Source: Dermatemys mawii (Eukaryota; Chordata; Testudines; Dermatemydidae). From it: DNA of 64,000 nt. The translations under genes were made by a program, and so were the position numbers. The DNA is taken from the NCBI GenBank assembly GCA_007922305.1, contig ML677335.1, positions 42,948,804 through 43,012,803 on the forward strand, written 5' to 3'. How positions within the stretch are numbered: position 1 is the stretch's first letter; each line of letters begins with the position of its first letter. Under the pieces are notes generated by a model. It saw only the letters and a program-made list of their open reading frames with translations, did not search any database and was not told where the DNA came from. This document shows positions 12,101 through 24,697 of this stretch, one piece after another.

Positions 12101-15100
12101 TTATTATGATGGAGCTGAAAGGGAGACCCTTGCAGTTGCTTGTCTGATTGCCTTCCACAACCAGGGTAGCTTATTGCTATCTAGCCTTACGTTGTTTTTG
12201 ATTTGCTGAGCCTGGGGCTGGGAGCCACTGAGAAAACTTGAACAATGAAATCTGTGATTGGCTGAGGCTTAGCATGTGATGTGTGCTATTCTTCCTGCCA
12301 GCTTTTGTCATAAGGGTGTAACAAGTGTCATAGGGTGAAACAGGCAGTCAATTGAAAAGCGTCATAAGTGGTGTCTGATGTAAGTTGGGCATCATAAGTC
12401 AGAGGACTCCCTGTACATCTAGGAACCAAGAATGTAAGCCCTGCTTGCTGGATGAAGAACTCGGTCCTGGAAACCAATAACTCTGAAAAAGATCTGGTGG
12501 GAGAGGTAGATAATCAGCTGAACATGAGCTCCCAGTGTGTGATGCTGTGGACACAAGGGTTACTGTGATCCTGGAATGTGTAAATGGACATGTTGAGTAG
12601 GAGTAGAGAAGATTACCATAGTATTGGAGTTCCTTGCTGTCGCTAATATATTTATTCTCATAACAATCCTATGAGGTAGAAAAGTGCTGTTACCTACATT
12701 TTAGATTCATAGATGTTAAGGACAGAAGGGGCTATTCTGATCATCTAGTCCGACCTGTTGTTTAGCACAGACCAGAGAACCTCATCCAATGATTCCTGCC
12801 TCAAGTTCATAACTTCTGGTTGAGCTTTTTTTAATAGTGAGGGTGATTAAATGTAGCTACAATTGACATAGAGATTTGGTGAATTCTCCATCATTTGGAG
12901 TCTTTGAATCAAAATAGGATGTCACTTTCTATGAGACCTGCTCTAGCTCAAACAGAAGATGTGAGTTAGATTCTGGAATGACTGGATGAAGTTCTTTGAC
13001 TTGTGTTATACAGGCGAAAAAATTTCCAAAAGTGAAAACCTAAAGTTGTGAGATGAAGTTTATAGGCTTGATTTTCAAAAAGTGGCTGAACTCAAGATAA
13101 CTGAAGCTATTGCAAGCTGTTTGGCCTCTCAGTACTCTTGAAGTTCAGGATACTTACTTAGGTGCCTAACTATGAACTTCAGAGTGTTTCTTTAGGCACT
13201 CATTTTCTAAAATTTTATTTGTGTATGTATGCATTTATCTAGGTTCGTTCCCAGTTCATTTGATATCTGTGCGTTTTTTGTGCATTAATCAAGCTCCATT
13301 TCTTTTAAGCCTCAGAAAAGATGCTCAAAGCCTGGAAGGAAATGGAAGTAAAGGCCATCCAGTGTGCTGAGGTATGGGAGTGAAAGGAGGATGCTTGATG
13401 TCTGGGGGATGGGGACTTGGCAGGCCGAGATTCTGAAAAAATTTTGCATTTGGGTCAGTTTCCCCTCTGAAGCTTTACTGAGGAATAACTTATGCAGCCA
13501 CAGGACCTGTGTATGGTGTAGAAAACTCAAGGGACTCTCTCAGGCAATTATAGCAGGACCTGAAAGGAACTGAATCATTGAGTCTGACCAATGAAATACA
13601 TTCACTTACATAAATTTTACATCATTCCTTATTAAGCTTAATCTATATTGTGTGCCATAGCTGAAGCAGCCGTTCAAGATCCCTCATGTACTGAGCAAAG
13701 TAGCAATAACAAAATTACTATTTCAGCCAGAGAATCTTCCTCAAGAAACAATCCAACTGTCACTATGTGACATTCTTTCCTTTGTCTCCTTAGAGTCCAT
13801 ATTAGAAACACAAGATCATAGGAAACAATTATTCATTTCTAGAATGAGATGAGATTCTGTAGTCGTTCCCACTCCCGCCCCCACACAAATATTTTTGGTT
13901 TACCAAGCTTGACAGGGAACCAGTCACCTAACATCTTACCACTTCATTTTAAACTTGTCTTGACAACAGAGTAATTGAAATACCTGAGAACATCAAAGTG
14001 GATTTTTCTTTATAAGGCTCACTTCTCATAATAGAAGCATTTCTTATGATACTGTTCGTAGCTTCCAAGGCCAGAAGTGACCACTGTGATCATCTAGTCT
14101 GACGACTTGTGTAACACAGGCCACAGGACTTCCCTGAATTAACTCCTGCTTGATCTAGAGCATCTCTTTTAGAAAAACATCTAAATTTGATTTTAAAATT
14201 CTGGAGATGGCAAATCCACCACAACCCATGGTAAGTGTCAGGGATCCACAGGCTTTTGAGCAATCTCTTGGAGGAATCAATCCCCTTAGTATGCCAGACC
14301 ATCAAGGGGTCTCATTCTTCCTTCAAGGAAGACAATGCAGACTCACTGCATCCTTGATTGGAGGCTCCAGCATTCCTGCTTTACACCATGAATTCTGCTT
14401 AGCAAGTCCAACTGAGAGAGACTCCTGGTAGAGACTCTTCAGAGACTAAACAGAGTAGGATTTATTAGAGACGTGGCAGGTGAAGTAATATCTTTTTCTC
14501 AGTCCAGTAAAAGATATTACCTTAGCTACCTTATATTTCTAATATCCTGGGACCGACATGGCTACAAATACACGGCATAGAACAATGTAGGATTTATTAA
14601 TCAATTGGAACACAATCCAAGTCCTTAGATTAGCAAAGAGAAATAAAGGTTAAAGCACAGTCCATTCAGGTCAGCCTAGAACATTTCACCAGCCGAGCCT
14701 AAATTTATTTATGGGCTGTTTATCACTCTGTGCTAACATTGTCCTTAGCTTAAATAGCTCTTCTCCCCCCTGGTGTGTACTCCACTCATGTTTATAGAGA
14801 GCAATCAGATCCCGTCCCAGCCATCATTTTGCAAAGCTAAGAAAGCGAAGCTCTTGCTCTCTTCTCATAAGAGAGCCTCTCCATTCCCCAATCATCCTTG
14901 TAGCCGTACTCTGCACCTCTTGCAGTTTTAATTTATCTTTCTTGAACATGGATGACCAGAATTGTATACAGTATTCCAGATTCCATTATAATGGTATTAA
15001 TACTTCCTTGTCTCTGCTGGAAATACATTACCTTATATGTCTTAGAATCACCTTTATCTTTTTCGCGGCCATGGTACATTTGTGGCTTATAGTCATCCTG

Positions 15101-18100
15101 TGATCAATACACCCAGGTCTTTCTCCTCCTCTGTTATTTCCAGCTATGAGCTCACAGTTTATATCAGAAATTCTTCTTTTTAGTCCATTAGTACATGACC
15201 TTGCATATTGTACTATTACGACACCCATTTCTGTTGTTCCAATCCTCTAGGTTTATTCAGTTCTTACTGGATAATATTTCTTTCCTCCTCTGTGTTGATG
15301 CCTGCCAACTTTGTGTTGTCTGTGAATTCCATTAGTACATTCCTACTTTTTGTCCCCAGATCACTAATTAAAATATTAAATAAGAACTGTCCAAGACTGA
15401 TAGTTGGAAGACTCCACTAATAACCTCCCTCCAGGCATAACCCATTGTCATATCCCTTTTAGCCAATTCATGTTCTCGAATTCAACTAATAATTTCCCAT
15501 GTGGATCATGAAATCCAGGTAGATTTCATTGACTGTATTTTCCTGGTCTAGACAATCCTTTATCTTACCTAAGAAAGATACCTGGTTCATGGCATGATCT
15601 GCCTTTTGTAAACCCATGTTGCGTTTTGTCCTATCTTCCATTTACCTTCATGTCTTTAATTAATCCTTTCTTTAAATTTTTTTCCAAAGTCTTGCATGCT
15701 ATTGAGATCAGACTATCAGGTTTGTAATTGCCTGGAGCCTTTTTTTTTTTCTCCTCCCCCTCCTTTAAACTGCTTTTGATAATCTCCAGTCTATATGGTA
15801 CTACTATCCATTTCCTAGATTCATTAAAAATCTTTGTTGCTGAATTTGTAATGTCGTGTGCCAGTTGCTCCAGTTTTCTGGGGTAGAGATTATCGAGTTC
15901 CTCCACTTTGAATTTAAAGATGTCAGTTTTTTAAATCAAGATTGGATGGCTCTTTCTAAAAGATAAACTCCCACTCAACTACAAGATCTGGGTTTAATGC
16001 AGTCTGTTTGCAGGTCTGTTTTGTGCAAGAGCTCAGACTGGATGATCAAAATGGTCCCTTCTAGCTTTAACATCTATGAAACCTTTACTTCGCCACAATG
16101 TTGTTTTGCCTTGGAATTGTACTGTTTTTTCTCCAGAACAATAAAGCATCGTTTCATGTGTTCTGAGAGTATTGGGCCAGTCGGATAAATATGTTGAAGC
16201 AGCTTTTACACAGTGCATTCAGATGGTGCTGGTGTTGCCTAACACTCTGCATTTTATTTATTTAAATAAAGTGTATCTTGTGGAAGTTGGATGTTATATA
16301 GAGTCCCGTCCCTTTCCACAAATTGCTCAACCTTTTTTGTTAGTAGGGGCCAGTTAGGAAAGGCTCAGTTTAAAGGCTTCAGGATCTGACGTCCCTAATC
16401 CTGCCCCTCTGGGTAAGGGAGTTTAGGGTCCTACCTTTGATTTTTCTGGATGTCGGTAAGACGTGGGGGATTCTCTCTTGATCGTTGTGCTTGCATGACA
16501 CAGGAAATATGTGCTTTGGTGTTGCTGCCAGCACCCTATCTAAATCAGAAGTGGGCAACCTACGGCCTGTGGGCCACATCCAGCCCATGGGACCCTGCTG
16601 CCTGACGACTGAGCTCCCCAGCCCGGGAGGCTAGACCAGCCCCTCCCCCTTCCCTCACAGCCTCCGCTCACTGGGCTGCAGGCTCAATGCTCTGGGCGGC
16701 GGGGCTGCAAGCTCTTGCCAGGGAGTACAGCTGCAGAGTGGCAACCTGATCTGGTGCTCTATGTTGCACAGTGGCATGTCTGGCTCCAGCCAAGTGGCAC
16801 GGCTGCCTGTCCTGGTGCTTCAGGCAGCACGATAAGGGGGCAGGGAGCAGGGGGGTTGGATAGAGGGTAGGTGAGTTTGGGGCGGTGATTGGGGTTGTGG
16901 ATACGGGGCGGGGTGGTCAGACGGTGGGGAACAGGGAGGTTGAATTGGGGGCAGGAGTCCTGGTGGGAGGGAGTCAGGAAGGAAAGAGAGAGTTGGTGGG
17001 GAGTCAGGTAGGAGTTCCGGGAGTGGTCAGGGGACAGGGAGAAGGGGTGGTTGAATGGGGCAGGAGTCCTGGATGGGGTGGGCAGTTAGGAATGAGAGGA
17101 GGGGTTGGATGGGATGGTGGGGGATCCGGGGGCGGTCAGGGGGCAGGGAGGAGTGGATGGAGCAGGGGTCTGATGGGGAATGGGGGACTGGATGAGGAGC
17201 GAGTCCCGGTGAGGCCATCGGGGGCAAGAAGTGGGCAGGGGGCAGGCCATGCCTGGCACAGTCTCCCCTAACCGGCCCTCCATACAGTTTCGGAAACCTG
17301 ATGTGGCCCTCAGGCCAAAAGTTTGCCTGCTCCTGAGCTAAATTATAGTCTTTACTGCAGTTTCCCCTGTTGATCATTCTTTGTTCAAGTGTCCAGGATG
17401 ATTAGAAAATGCTACATCTAGTGTTTCCTCTGATTCTCCTGACTCAAGGAGGATGTCCATATGTTTCCTTGGTATTTTTTTCCCACCAGCCTAGGTATGC
17501 TATTGCAATGTCCAGTGTCTGGGTCCTGGCATTTAGTTTGATGACTTGGACCTCAAGGTCCATCTCCCAGAGTAATTGGTAGATGTTATGTCTGTCTATA
17601 GCTAGTGCTGGAAGTCTTCTAATCAATGCACTCTCAGGATAGCTTTAATACCAAGTTGGCACCTAACAGAACTTCTCTTTGGGTCATATTGGGTGGCTTG
17701 ACTGATAGGGCTTAGTCTCAGCACTCTGTTACATGTTCCTGACTTGAGCACCCTGAAGATGGAGCGGTGCTTTGATCCAAGTTTTGCCTCCACCTGGATT
17801 CTTTTTCTTAAGAATTAAGAAGTCAAGGTTGTCTTGTCAAACTCCCATTGTTTCTCTTGGAAGGATGAGTGACATTTTTATTTTGTCCTCAGGGTTTTTT
17901 CACCCAGAGTACTTCTCGAAACTACTCCCAGGTTTCTTGAACTAGCATAACTGTTCTGTATCATCTCCTTTGAGGGGACAACTTTCCTTTCTTATGGCTT
18001 TAACTTCATGCAATGCCAAGGAAACAGATGCAATCACCTGAATGTCAGCAGAACAATCCAATTCCATTTGATTAGGACACAGTCCATCTGGAATTCAGAT

Positions 18101-21100
18101 ACCTAATTCATATCCTTGCTGGCAAATCAAAGATCTAAAAGATTCAAAATCTACCGTCTCCTGATGACTCAGTTCAGCTACCTTAAAAGCATTTGTAGAT
18201 GTTCAGATTTTTCCCCTAAGTCTCAGAGCATGGTTAGCTCAGTTTGATTCCACAATCTGGATAGAAAGAAAGAAATAAAACAGGCCTGCACAACTTGGAA
18301 AGCAGCGAGGGCCATATTACTGCAAAAATACCAGCTGCGGGCCGAAAAGCCCCACCCCCGCCCCGCCCCCATCCGCTTCCCCCACCCCACCCCACAGCTT
18401 GGCTTGCCCCGCTCCTGCTTACCCCCTGCGGGCCACACAGTGAACACAAGCAGGCCGCATGTTGAGCAGGCCTGAAACAGAACATATTATGAGAAGAATT
18501 GCAGATCTCTGGCAACCAAAGTGTACGTTGGTAAGATACAGCACCTTCCTCCAATGATGTCTTTGGTCAGAGTCCTTCAGTTTGCCATTCTCCCTACATG
18601 TGTCTTGTCATCTCATCCTGGTCTCTTCCATATCCCACTCTTTGGGAGTAACAGTATGTTCACCTATCAATCATGACTCCAGACTAGTAGATTCCTTCTA
18701 CTAGTCTGTTTCGACTTACCATTTCGACTTACCACAAGTTTGTCTTCTCTTAACAGAGGAATCATTACAGTGGCATTTTCCTATTCAGGTACATAGTTTA
18801 TTTATAGCTTTTTAAGTTTTCAAGTTCTGGAAACATCTCAACTTGGGAGCAGTTTCGGCACCAAAATTGAGAATATCTCCTGATTCTGTGGTCTTGTGGC
18901 TGTGGTTAACCCAACAATGCTGACTCTAGAGGAATCCTTTGGTATAAGAAGATATGTTTGCAGTTTGTTCATATTGTCTATGTCTATCCAAGATGGCTGA
19001 GGGTATTGTATGTTGCATGGAAATTGGTCTGGTTTCTGTAGAACTATAACAGCAACTGATTTAGTGAATGATTATTGTCCCTCGATGACAGCAAGGCTCT
19101 TGCTTTCAGAATGTTAATTCCACTCAGATTCACTTGTCTGTTGAACAAAGAAATTTGGAGACTCTTTTTTGTTGATTTTTATGTATTCCTGCTCCTGAGA
19201 TTGTTTAATATGTGGACTATCAGTTTCCAGTCAAAACTTGAGATCTATGGCGAGTTATTTTTTTCTCATTAGGCTGGAGATATCGGATACCTAGACGAAC
19301 AGATTATGGCTCTACACACAGAGATTGTGGAACTGCAGAGGAGTCCATATGCAAGGCGCCAGGGAGATGTCATGGAGAGTCTGTAAGGAAAAGAGCTATT
19401 CTCTCATACTTGTTGAAATAATTTTACATTGTAACAGGTTTTTATATATATATATATAGATATAGATATATAGATATATAAAATAATTCTCCATTTTGAA
19501 GAGGTGAAAGTAAGTGTGAGTGTGTTTCCTTCAGTGCTCTAGAATTCTATACCTAGACTCTTTGAAAACAGCACACTTGAGAGAGCTAAGGTTTTTCTTG
19601 CTTTGTTTTTAGCCCAAAGAGGGAAGTAAGCTTCATTAAGCCATTATTGTATGAAAACAATAATATTTTCTCCAACATCATTAAACGTTTCAGATGTGGT
19701 TTTGGAGCAATAATGTTTGTTTAAAAAAAAAACTTGAACTTGAAAATTGTTAGTATATTCCATTTAAATCCTACTTTAAAAGAACATTGGGATTACAAAG
19801 TGAAGCACTCAAGTTAGGAAGTGCCAAAGTAAAGTTTGCACATGCAGTCTTAACTTTGTCCCTTTGTATAACCATATAGCCTGTAGTTACTGGATCTTTT
19901 ATTTCTGAAAAAACTCTGTTCTATACAGTGCTCAGTGAATGTGTACTAGGTGAGATAGGTGTCTTCCTGATCTCTGCTTTATTCAGTGTGCATCCCTGAA
20001 TGATTCCTTACACACTGTCCATCCTGGGCATTCTGGGGCCATATATGCTCTAAGTTACGCTGCTGTCAATTCAGAGTAAGTGTACACATTTCAGTATATT
20101 TACTTTGGAGTGAAAGTAGCCAGTGAGGGACGCTGGATACTCTCTGATAATGGTAGAGTGTCCAGCTAGCTTGGTGTGCAGTCTCCAGCAGTGCTACAGG
20201 TCTGATCAAGGCTGCAGTCTACTACCTGATGTGTTGATGAGTAATTCGTATCGTGAAATTGCTGGCTTAGGATTGGGGTTCAGTGTGGGTGGAGGAAGCC
20301 TACTTGAAAAAGATAAGGAAAAAAATGTACTGCTGAATATGCAGTCAATTATCACCTAAACCACAGATGGGAAGAAAGCCGGAAGAAATGTCCCGTCCCT
20401 TCCCTTCCTGAGTAAGTGAATGTTTAGAACGAGGAAAAGAGAAGAAAGGACGATCTTGTGGCTAAGGCACTGAACAGAGGCATAGGAGACGGTTTGTTTG
20501 TTTTTTTCCCTTAGCTCTGTGAGATTCCCTGTATGACTTTGAGCAAGTCACTGAACTGCTGAATCTCAGGCTTTCCCATCTGTTAAATGGGGATGATAAT
20601 CTTTCTTTCCTCCTACACTGTGCCTATTGACATTGTGACGTCTTTGGGGAGGGACTGTCTATATCCAGCACAAAGTGGACTCAGTTTTGGCTAGGGACCT
20701 CTCGGCACTCCCGTAGTACAAATGCTTTTCCTGGTAGTAATTGTAAAACAGGACTTGCCTCAGTGAGAGACCTAGATCTACAGAACCCTTGTCCCAGTTA
20801 CTGTGTGCCATCTAATCCAACTGGAAGTGACCACATGTGATCTGTACCATGGAGTAGTGGGCAGCTGCCTATGAAACACTGGAATCTGTTTCCATGGAAG
20901 CCCAACTAGTAGTGAATTACAGTAATTGAGCTTGAAGGTATTAAACATATGAATGGAGATTACAAGACCTGCGGAGAGAAGGGCTAAAGGTGGCAAATGC
21001 TACTCTGAAGTACTGTTCTTTTTTCAGAGTGTTTCATATTAGCACCTGTCATCACAGTGTCACAGTGCCTCCATGGGAACAGCCATTCTTTGCAATTCCC

Positions 21101-24100
21101 AAAGTCCAAATTTCTATCACCAGCAGCAACTTCACCCTTCAGTAACAGAGAGAGATAAGCTGTTCACAAGTGTCTGAAAATGTACCAAACCAGGTTACTA
21201 CTTCCGTTGCAGGGGGGTTGCATACCAGGTTCTGCTACATCCATTCCTGGTTGGGGGTTAGGGAGCAAACTGGGCACCCTGGTCCCTTTGTGAGTGAGAG
21301 ATGAGGGGAATGAGGAGCAGTTTGGGGGTCATAGGGAGTGAGGGGGAGGCTGGACACCCAGCCCCTCAGGTGAGGGAAGTGGGGGCATGTGTGAAGAGCA
21401 GACTGGGTACCTGGCTTCTTGGCAGTTGGGTTGGCAGGGCTGAGAAGCAGACTGGGGTATGATGGGGTGGGGATTTTCTCTCCATCCTTTTCTCAGATTT
21501 TCTCTCTGTGTATTGATTTTTCAAGCACCAGTGCATGCCAACAAGTACTGGACTGGGATCAGGGAAAAAGAGACTGCTGGATCTTCATACTTGTTTGCAT
21601 GGCATCTAAAACTTAATTGAGGGAATTGAATGCTAATAAGCTCTCCTCCCTATACATTAAAGGGGCAATGTAGTCGTCTGCTGTCTGGTTTTGGGGTGCC
21701 AAGAAGGTCATCTCTTAGCTATTTCCAGTGTTTAACTCATGATGAACAGGCAATGGCTGTGTAAGCCCATGCGATCATGAGAAATCAGCTATTGTAATTC
21801 CCTTTTGTGGGGCTACGAGCAAAGCTGATGCACCGCTTTCAACTCATTCAGATTCAACCACATAACAGCTTGCAGGTTTGAGCTATTGTGAGCATATTCA
21901 GCCTGCATTGTGTTCTTTACATTAGTTGCCTATTAAGTGGCAGATTGAGTCAGTTGTCCTTACTGGTGTATAAAGCTCTGAATGGGACTGGCCCTGGTTA
22001 TATGTAAGACTCCCTCCTTGAGTGTCTCTCTAATGGAATTTTGCTCTTCCACACCACCTGGTGCTTAGGGGTTCTACCATCATGCCTGAAGTAGGCATGT
22101 GGTCGAGCCTTTGTTGTGGCGGTCCTTGCGGTATGGAACTTCTTCCTTCCTGAAATCTGGCTGTTTTATCTCCCCACTCAAAACACCAAAAACTTGTTTT
22201 TACTGAGGTGCTTGTAAATTACACTGGTCTACAATTTTTTAGAAGTCGTCTGCTTCAGAGATAAAATGTGATATTTATTATGTATTTTGATGTGCTGAAT
22301 TCAAATATGACAATTAAAACAACTGATTGGCTACTGTTTCTAAGATATTTAAGTTTTTACATTTTAGGTCTATGTATATTGTGTAGATAGTAGAGTTTTA
22401 ATCATAAATTGTAAACCTAGGTCTTTTCATGTGTTTATGGTTGCTTTACATGATAATATTTCACCTGTCCTGTTAATGCAACTTCAAAAATCAGCAAAAG
22501 GGTTATATAAATCAAATGTATTATGAAACAAAAGGCAAACTATTATGTACATAGTTTAGTCCTCTTCAGTGTCTACTTGGTGCTTCTTGGCTTGTCTCTT
22601 GTATTCATTAAATGGAGCATTTCTTGTCACTGTCCAGCAATAGTCTGCAAGCATTGATGGGCTCCATTTGCCCTGATAGCGTTTCTCCATTGTTGCAATG
22701 TCCTGGTGAAATCGCTCGCCGTGCTTGTCGCTCGCTGCTCCGCAGTTCAGTGGAAAAAAATCTAGATGAGAGTGCAAAAAATGTATCTTTAGTGACATGT
22801 TGCAACCAAGGCTTTTGTACGCCTTGAGGAGGTTTTCCATCAACAACCTGTAGTTGTCTGCCTTGTTGTTTCCGAGAAAATGTATTGCCACTGACTGGAA
22901 GGCTTTCCATGCCGTCTTTTCCTTGCCACGCAGTGCATGGTCAGATGCATCATCTCGAAGAAGCTCACGAATCTGAGGACCAACAAAGACATCTTCCTTT
23001 CTCTTAGCTTCACTTAACCTTGGAAATTTTCTACGGAGGTACTTGAAAGCTGCTTGTGTTTTGTCAATGGCCTTGACAAAGTTCTTCCTCGGACCCCGCT
23101 TGATGTGTAAGGGTGGTAACAAAATCTTCCTTGATTCAACAAGTGGTGGATGCTGAACACTTTTCCTCCCAGGCTCCAATGACTGTCGGAGTGGCCAATC
23201 TTTCTTGATGTAGTGGGAATCTCTTGCAGACTATCCCATTCGCAGAGAAAACAGCAGTACTTTGTGTATCCAGTCTGCAGACCAAGCAAGAGAGCAACAA
23301 CCTTCAAATAGCCACAGAGCTGCCACTGATGTTGGTCATAGTTTATGCACCTCAAAAGTTCTTTCATGTTGTCATAGGTTTCCTTCATATGGACCGCGTG
23401 ACCAACTGGAATTGATGGCAAAACATTGCCATTATGCAGCAAAACAGCTTTAAGTCTCATCTTCGATGAATCAATGAAGAGTCTCCACTCATCTGGATCG
23501 TGAACGATGTCGAGGGCTGCCATCACACCATCGATGTTGTTGCAGGCTACAAGATGACCTTCCATGAAGAAGAATGGGACAAGATCCTTTTGACGGTCAC
23601 GGAACATGGAAACCCTAACATCACCTGCCAGGAGATTCCACTGCTGTAGTCTGGAGCCCAACAGCTCTGCCTTCCTCTTGGGTAGTTCCAAATCCCTGAC
23701 AAGGTCATTCAGTTCAGCTTGTCTTATGAGGTGTGGTTCAGAGGAGGAGGATGGGAGAAAATGTGGGTCCTGTGACATTGATGGTTCAGGACCAGAAGTT
23801 TCATCCTCTTCCTCTTCCTCGTCTGACTCAAGTGAGAGTGATTCTGGTGCGTCAGGAACCGGCAGTCCTTCTCCGTGGGGTATTGGGCGTATCGCTGATG
23901 GAATGTTTGGATAATGCACAGTCCACTTTTTCTTCTTTGACACACCTTTCCCAACTGGAGGCACCATGCAGAAGTAACAATTGCTGGTATGATCTGTTGG
24001 CTCTCTCCAAATCATTGGCACTGCAAAAGGCATAGATTTCCTTTTCCTGTTCAACCACTGGCAAAGATTTGTTGCACAAGTGTTGCAGCATATGTGTGGG

Positions 24101-24658
24101 GCCCACCTCTTGTCCTGATCTCCAATTTTGCAGCCAAAATAAAGGTGATAGGCTTTCTTAACCATAGTGGTTATACTGCGCTTTTGTGATGCAAAAGTCA
24201 CTTCACCACAAACATAGCAGAAGTTATCTGCACTGTTCACACAAGTACGAGGCATCTCTGTTCACTTTGGCTAAACAGAAATGTGTCCCTTTGCAAAATC
24301 AAACACTGACAAATAAGAGCACGACACTGTATGATTTCTAGAGCTGATGTAGGGCAATTTGTTCAGCAGAGTGATGTAAGCCTTGTTATGATTGCATCAT
24401 CCATGACTTGTAGGAATAACATGATGCAATTTATATCATGTATGACGCAATACCAGCTTCAGATTGCATCATTCATTGTTTTGCCTAAAAAGCAAGTACT
24501 GTCCAAACCCAGTCATAGATTTATTCATAGATCCAGTCAAAGATGTATTTTAGTCATTTCTGGTTTAAATTGAGATCCCTTCCCTTTATAACTCACTTAT
24601 CCTCTGCCATTCCCATATCCTCCGCCATTCCCATGTCCCCAGCATTTTTGTAGAGAAG

Positions 24659-24697
<39 letters not shown>

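Larger units (their letters stand above)
11270..13010 (+). mobile_element. CR1-type LINE fragment broken by two later insertions
   Basis: Pieces of one LINE reverse-transcriptase end: [11 protein letters not shown] and SLIKFAD at about 11290-11360, [14 protein letters not shown] at 11680-11722, then LGTKNV at about 12420 onward. A fold-back repeat splits it at about 11361-11600 and a TA-flanked mariner-like element at 11725-12413. The CR1-like 3' region and a separate inverted CR1 3' end (catctagtccgacctg) occur near 12700-13010. Confidence 0.65.
22217..24570 (-). mobile_element. Whole transposon-like unit around the split ORF
   Basis: One likely end is cactggtctacaattttt at about 22217. The far side past 24255 is AT-rich with repeated tgatgcaat/gattgcatcat motifs to about 24570. 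No inverted partner of the left end was found, so the right boundary is uncertain and the unit may be truncated. Confidence 0.5.

Noticed and set aside
24660..24693. CT array considered as a regulatory GAGA-type site
   Set aside because: A simple microsatellite beside a transposon; no further evidence.
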